Origin: Combretum micranthum
Lineage: Eukaryota > Streptophyta > Magnoliopsida > Myrtales > Combretaceae
DNA length: 64,000 nt
NCBI GenBank assembly: GCA_024138025.1
Contig: JAMXBD010001090.1
Span: 1-64,000, forward strand
Direction of reading: 5' to 3'
The notes beneath the pieces are model-generated. The model worked only from the letters and a program-made list of their open reading frames with translations. It made no database searches and was not told the origin of the DNA. Both the position numbers and the translations under genes were made by a program. Numbering within the stretch: position 1 is the stretch's first letter; each line of letters begins with the position of its first letter. Below, one piece after another: positions 61,912 through 64,000 of the stretch.

Positions 61912-64000
61912 TGTCACACCCTAAAGGGTACCCTAGATGCGACAATTCTCCATACTTGTTATCTAAACTCAAGTATGACAACTTTAGTCATTCCATGAAT
62001 TTAAACACCGGGTGTAAGGCTCACGTTCAACATATAGGGAACCATACTTTGAATTGGAATAGCTTAAGAAGACATACATAGTAATAAGAATGTAAATCAT
62101 AACAGTTATAACAAGATAAATCTATTACATGATCTAAGAGCCATACTCCCATCAAAATATTAAGAGTCTTTAGGTGCACAAAAGTCTCTTACATCAATTA
62201 TTATATATATAGATTTAGGAGGTTCGACTAGAAGTCTATGCCTATATCTAGGTCCCGACTTCTTCAAAAACTCCTTAAGGTCCAAAGCTATACCTGAGGA
62301 AAGTGGCTTCTCGGAGATAGCCATAAATATTCATACTGCAACAGGAACTATAGGGTAAAAGCTTACGAGCTTAGTAAATTTCACTTCCAAACTTAAATAC
62401 TCACAACAATATATAATATAATATATATATCAGGCAAGTTATATTAACAACCATATGAATATACAATATATAAGACTTTCCGGAAATCTTATGTTAAATA
62501 GATTTACGTCCTTCATTAGGGGTTAGGTGTTTCAGGCCCATACGACCATAGATTTCAATTTTTCTCATTTCTATTGTGGTTGATACAGGTGTCCACCCAC
62601 ACACATTTTCAATTCCGGCCATTACGCCAACATTCGAGTTTACAGGCCCCTCGTTGCCCAGCTTATACCTTTTTCCTACAAAGGTATAATAACCTATGCA
62701 ATGTTACTCACATATGGTATGCATGGCCAATTTGATTATAAGATCATGGCATATTAATTAACAATTTATGGGTGATCATAGATATTGCAGACACTTCAAT
62801 TCTATACTAAATCATACAAATATTTATAACAAGCTCATTTCGATATTCTTATCATCGATTCACCTAAGTAGAACTTACATATACGCAATCAAATTTTATC
62901 TTGCCCTAATTCTAATGGCACTAATGTTACAAGCACAATCACAAGCATATAATTAAAGATAGTGAACTTACATTGCCATGGCGCGAAAATCCACTTAATC
63001 GTAATAATCCTCGGGAAGGTCTAGTCGATCTCCCAAGTCTCCTAATTAAAAGAAATAACTCTAATGAGTATTTCTATAAAGTTTGAATGAACTTATAAAT
63101 TATATTCTAACAAGTTCGTCAAAATTCGTTTAAGAGAAAATTTCAACTTAAATCGGCTATAACTTAGTCATTTTAACTAGGAAATTTGCATATTATATAT
63201 CGATTTCTACCTATTCGACGAGAGCTATCTATTTCTAGAGTTATTTCCAACAAACAAGATCATTTTGTCCATGAACAATATGGTACATAATACCATACGA
63301 ATTTCCAATTCCATAATTCAAATCCTAATTTCAAACCAAGCATCGTACTAAAGCTTTGATAGATACTTAGCTATCATTATATCTTGTAAGACTCTATTAT
63401 ATACATATATAACTCAATATCATGCATGATTCTTGGGTGTTGGTAAAGTTATTTCCTCTTGTACTTAGATAATGATTGATAGGATGTATAAGACACTATT
63501 TTCCTAACTTTGTTTCTACCAAGTGCATTATGTGTACATGCAAAACCGATAAGTTATTGTCATGAATGTTATGAAATGAACTATCTATATGTATATTCTT
63601 AATGATATGATATCAAAAATTCTTTTAGAAAACTTTTGCTTTGCAAAACTTTTGAAATTTCAAAACTTAAGAAAACTGGTCTTATTTCTTGCAAAATCAC
63701 ACTTGTTCTTACCAAAACTTTTCCTTAATGACCTATATGTCTATCACCTTCTTTATTTTAATTGAATTATTTGTTTTGGAGTTGGAAAATAGGTGTTTGC
63801 ATAGGGGATTTACCTAGATACGAATTTTACAAGATTTTAAGAAATGAAAACATTATTTAATCTATCTTTGGAAAACTTTCCTTGTTTTAGAATATACTTT
63901 AAAAAATTTCACTTATTCTTGTCAAAACTAGGTCTTTATTACATGTATCCCTAGGACTTTCATTTTTCCATAAAAATCATCATTTTGGCATTTGAAAATA
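61912..64000 (-). mobile_element. LTR, family 1 copy D (runs off the window)
   Basis: It begins TGTCACACCC on the plus strand, the U5 end of a minus-strand copy. The last acceptor TTCCTGTTGCAG ends at 62336, and the internal exon is 62972-63041 with a GTAAGT donor. The U3 half is outside the window, so solo or paired status cannot be told. Confidence 0.75.
62972..63041 (-). other. Putative internal leader exon in LTR copy D
   Basis: This 70-bp stretch on the minus strand has the acceptor TCTTTTAATTAG before it and the donor GTAAGTTCAC after it. The next intron would be 62336-62971 (636 bp). Confidence 0.45.

Noticed and set aside
57416..64000. Copies C and D as the two LTRs of one short element
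   Set aside because: The 733-bp spacer has no primer-binding site beside D and no polypurine tract beside C, and C has its own near-perfect target duplication.

Overview
The window is nuclear DNA of a flowering plant. It is AT-rich and gene-poor, has spliced genes with GT-AG introns, and is dominated by LTR retrotransposon debris. Only three intact-looking host genes are present: CLPR4 (+, exons from 6789 to 21197), EXLB1 (+, 29112-31882) and an SUVH5/6-type histone methyltransferase (-, 41934-38744). CLPR4 and EXLB1 lie side by side, as their orthologues At4g17040 and At4g17030 do in Arabidopsis. The species cannot be named from the sequence; the synteny fits a dicot or a related lineage.

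Layout. 1-5284 holds a decayed plant-mobile-domain (PMD) gene split by a 3.66-kb solo LTR (copy A). 5285-21197 holds CLPR4, whose third intron contains a degenerate L1-type LINE. 21198-29111 is intergenic, with small dispersed repeats and MITE-like elements. 29112-31882 is EXLB1. 32200-38150 is repeats plus a second type of 3.8-kb solo LTR (copy E). 38744-42900 is the SUVH gene. 43531-44095 is a three-unit tandem repeat of about 190 bp. 44655-57415 is a chromodomain-type Ty3/gypsy remnant whose integrase was split by about 9.7 kb of nested insertions: a Copia-like LTR (X) containing a Tat/Athila-like solo LTR (Y), which contains solo LTR copy B, plus a short gag-protease-only LTR element. 57416-64000 holds two more long LTRs (C and D) of the same family as A and B.

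Main observations. (1) The long LTRs A, B, C and D, and more weakly E, share an apparent spliced-leader layout inside the LTR: a TATA box, a first donor, a small internal exon of about 60-90 bp with consensus splice sites, then an intron of about 620-720 bp ending in a strong acceptor. This would explain their 3.2-3.8 kb length. (2) Five solo LTRs and one complete short element have recognisable 5-bp target-site duplications, so the insertion order can be reconstructed. (3) All three host genes carry small deletions at short homopolymers or dinucleotide runs, which looks more like unpolished long-read assembly than gene death.

The host genes have no evident functional link. CLPR4 acts in the plastid Clp protease, EXLB1 in the cell wall and SUVH in heterochromatic H3K9 methylation, which in general is the pathway that silences elements like those filling this window.
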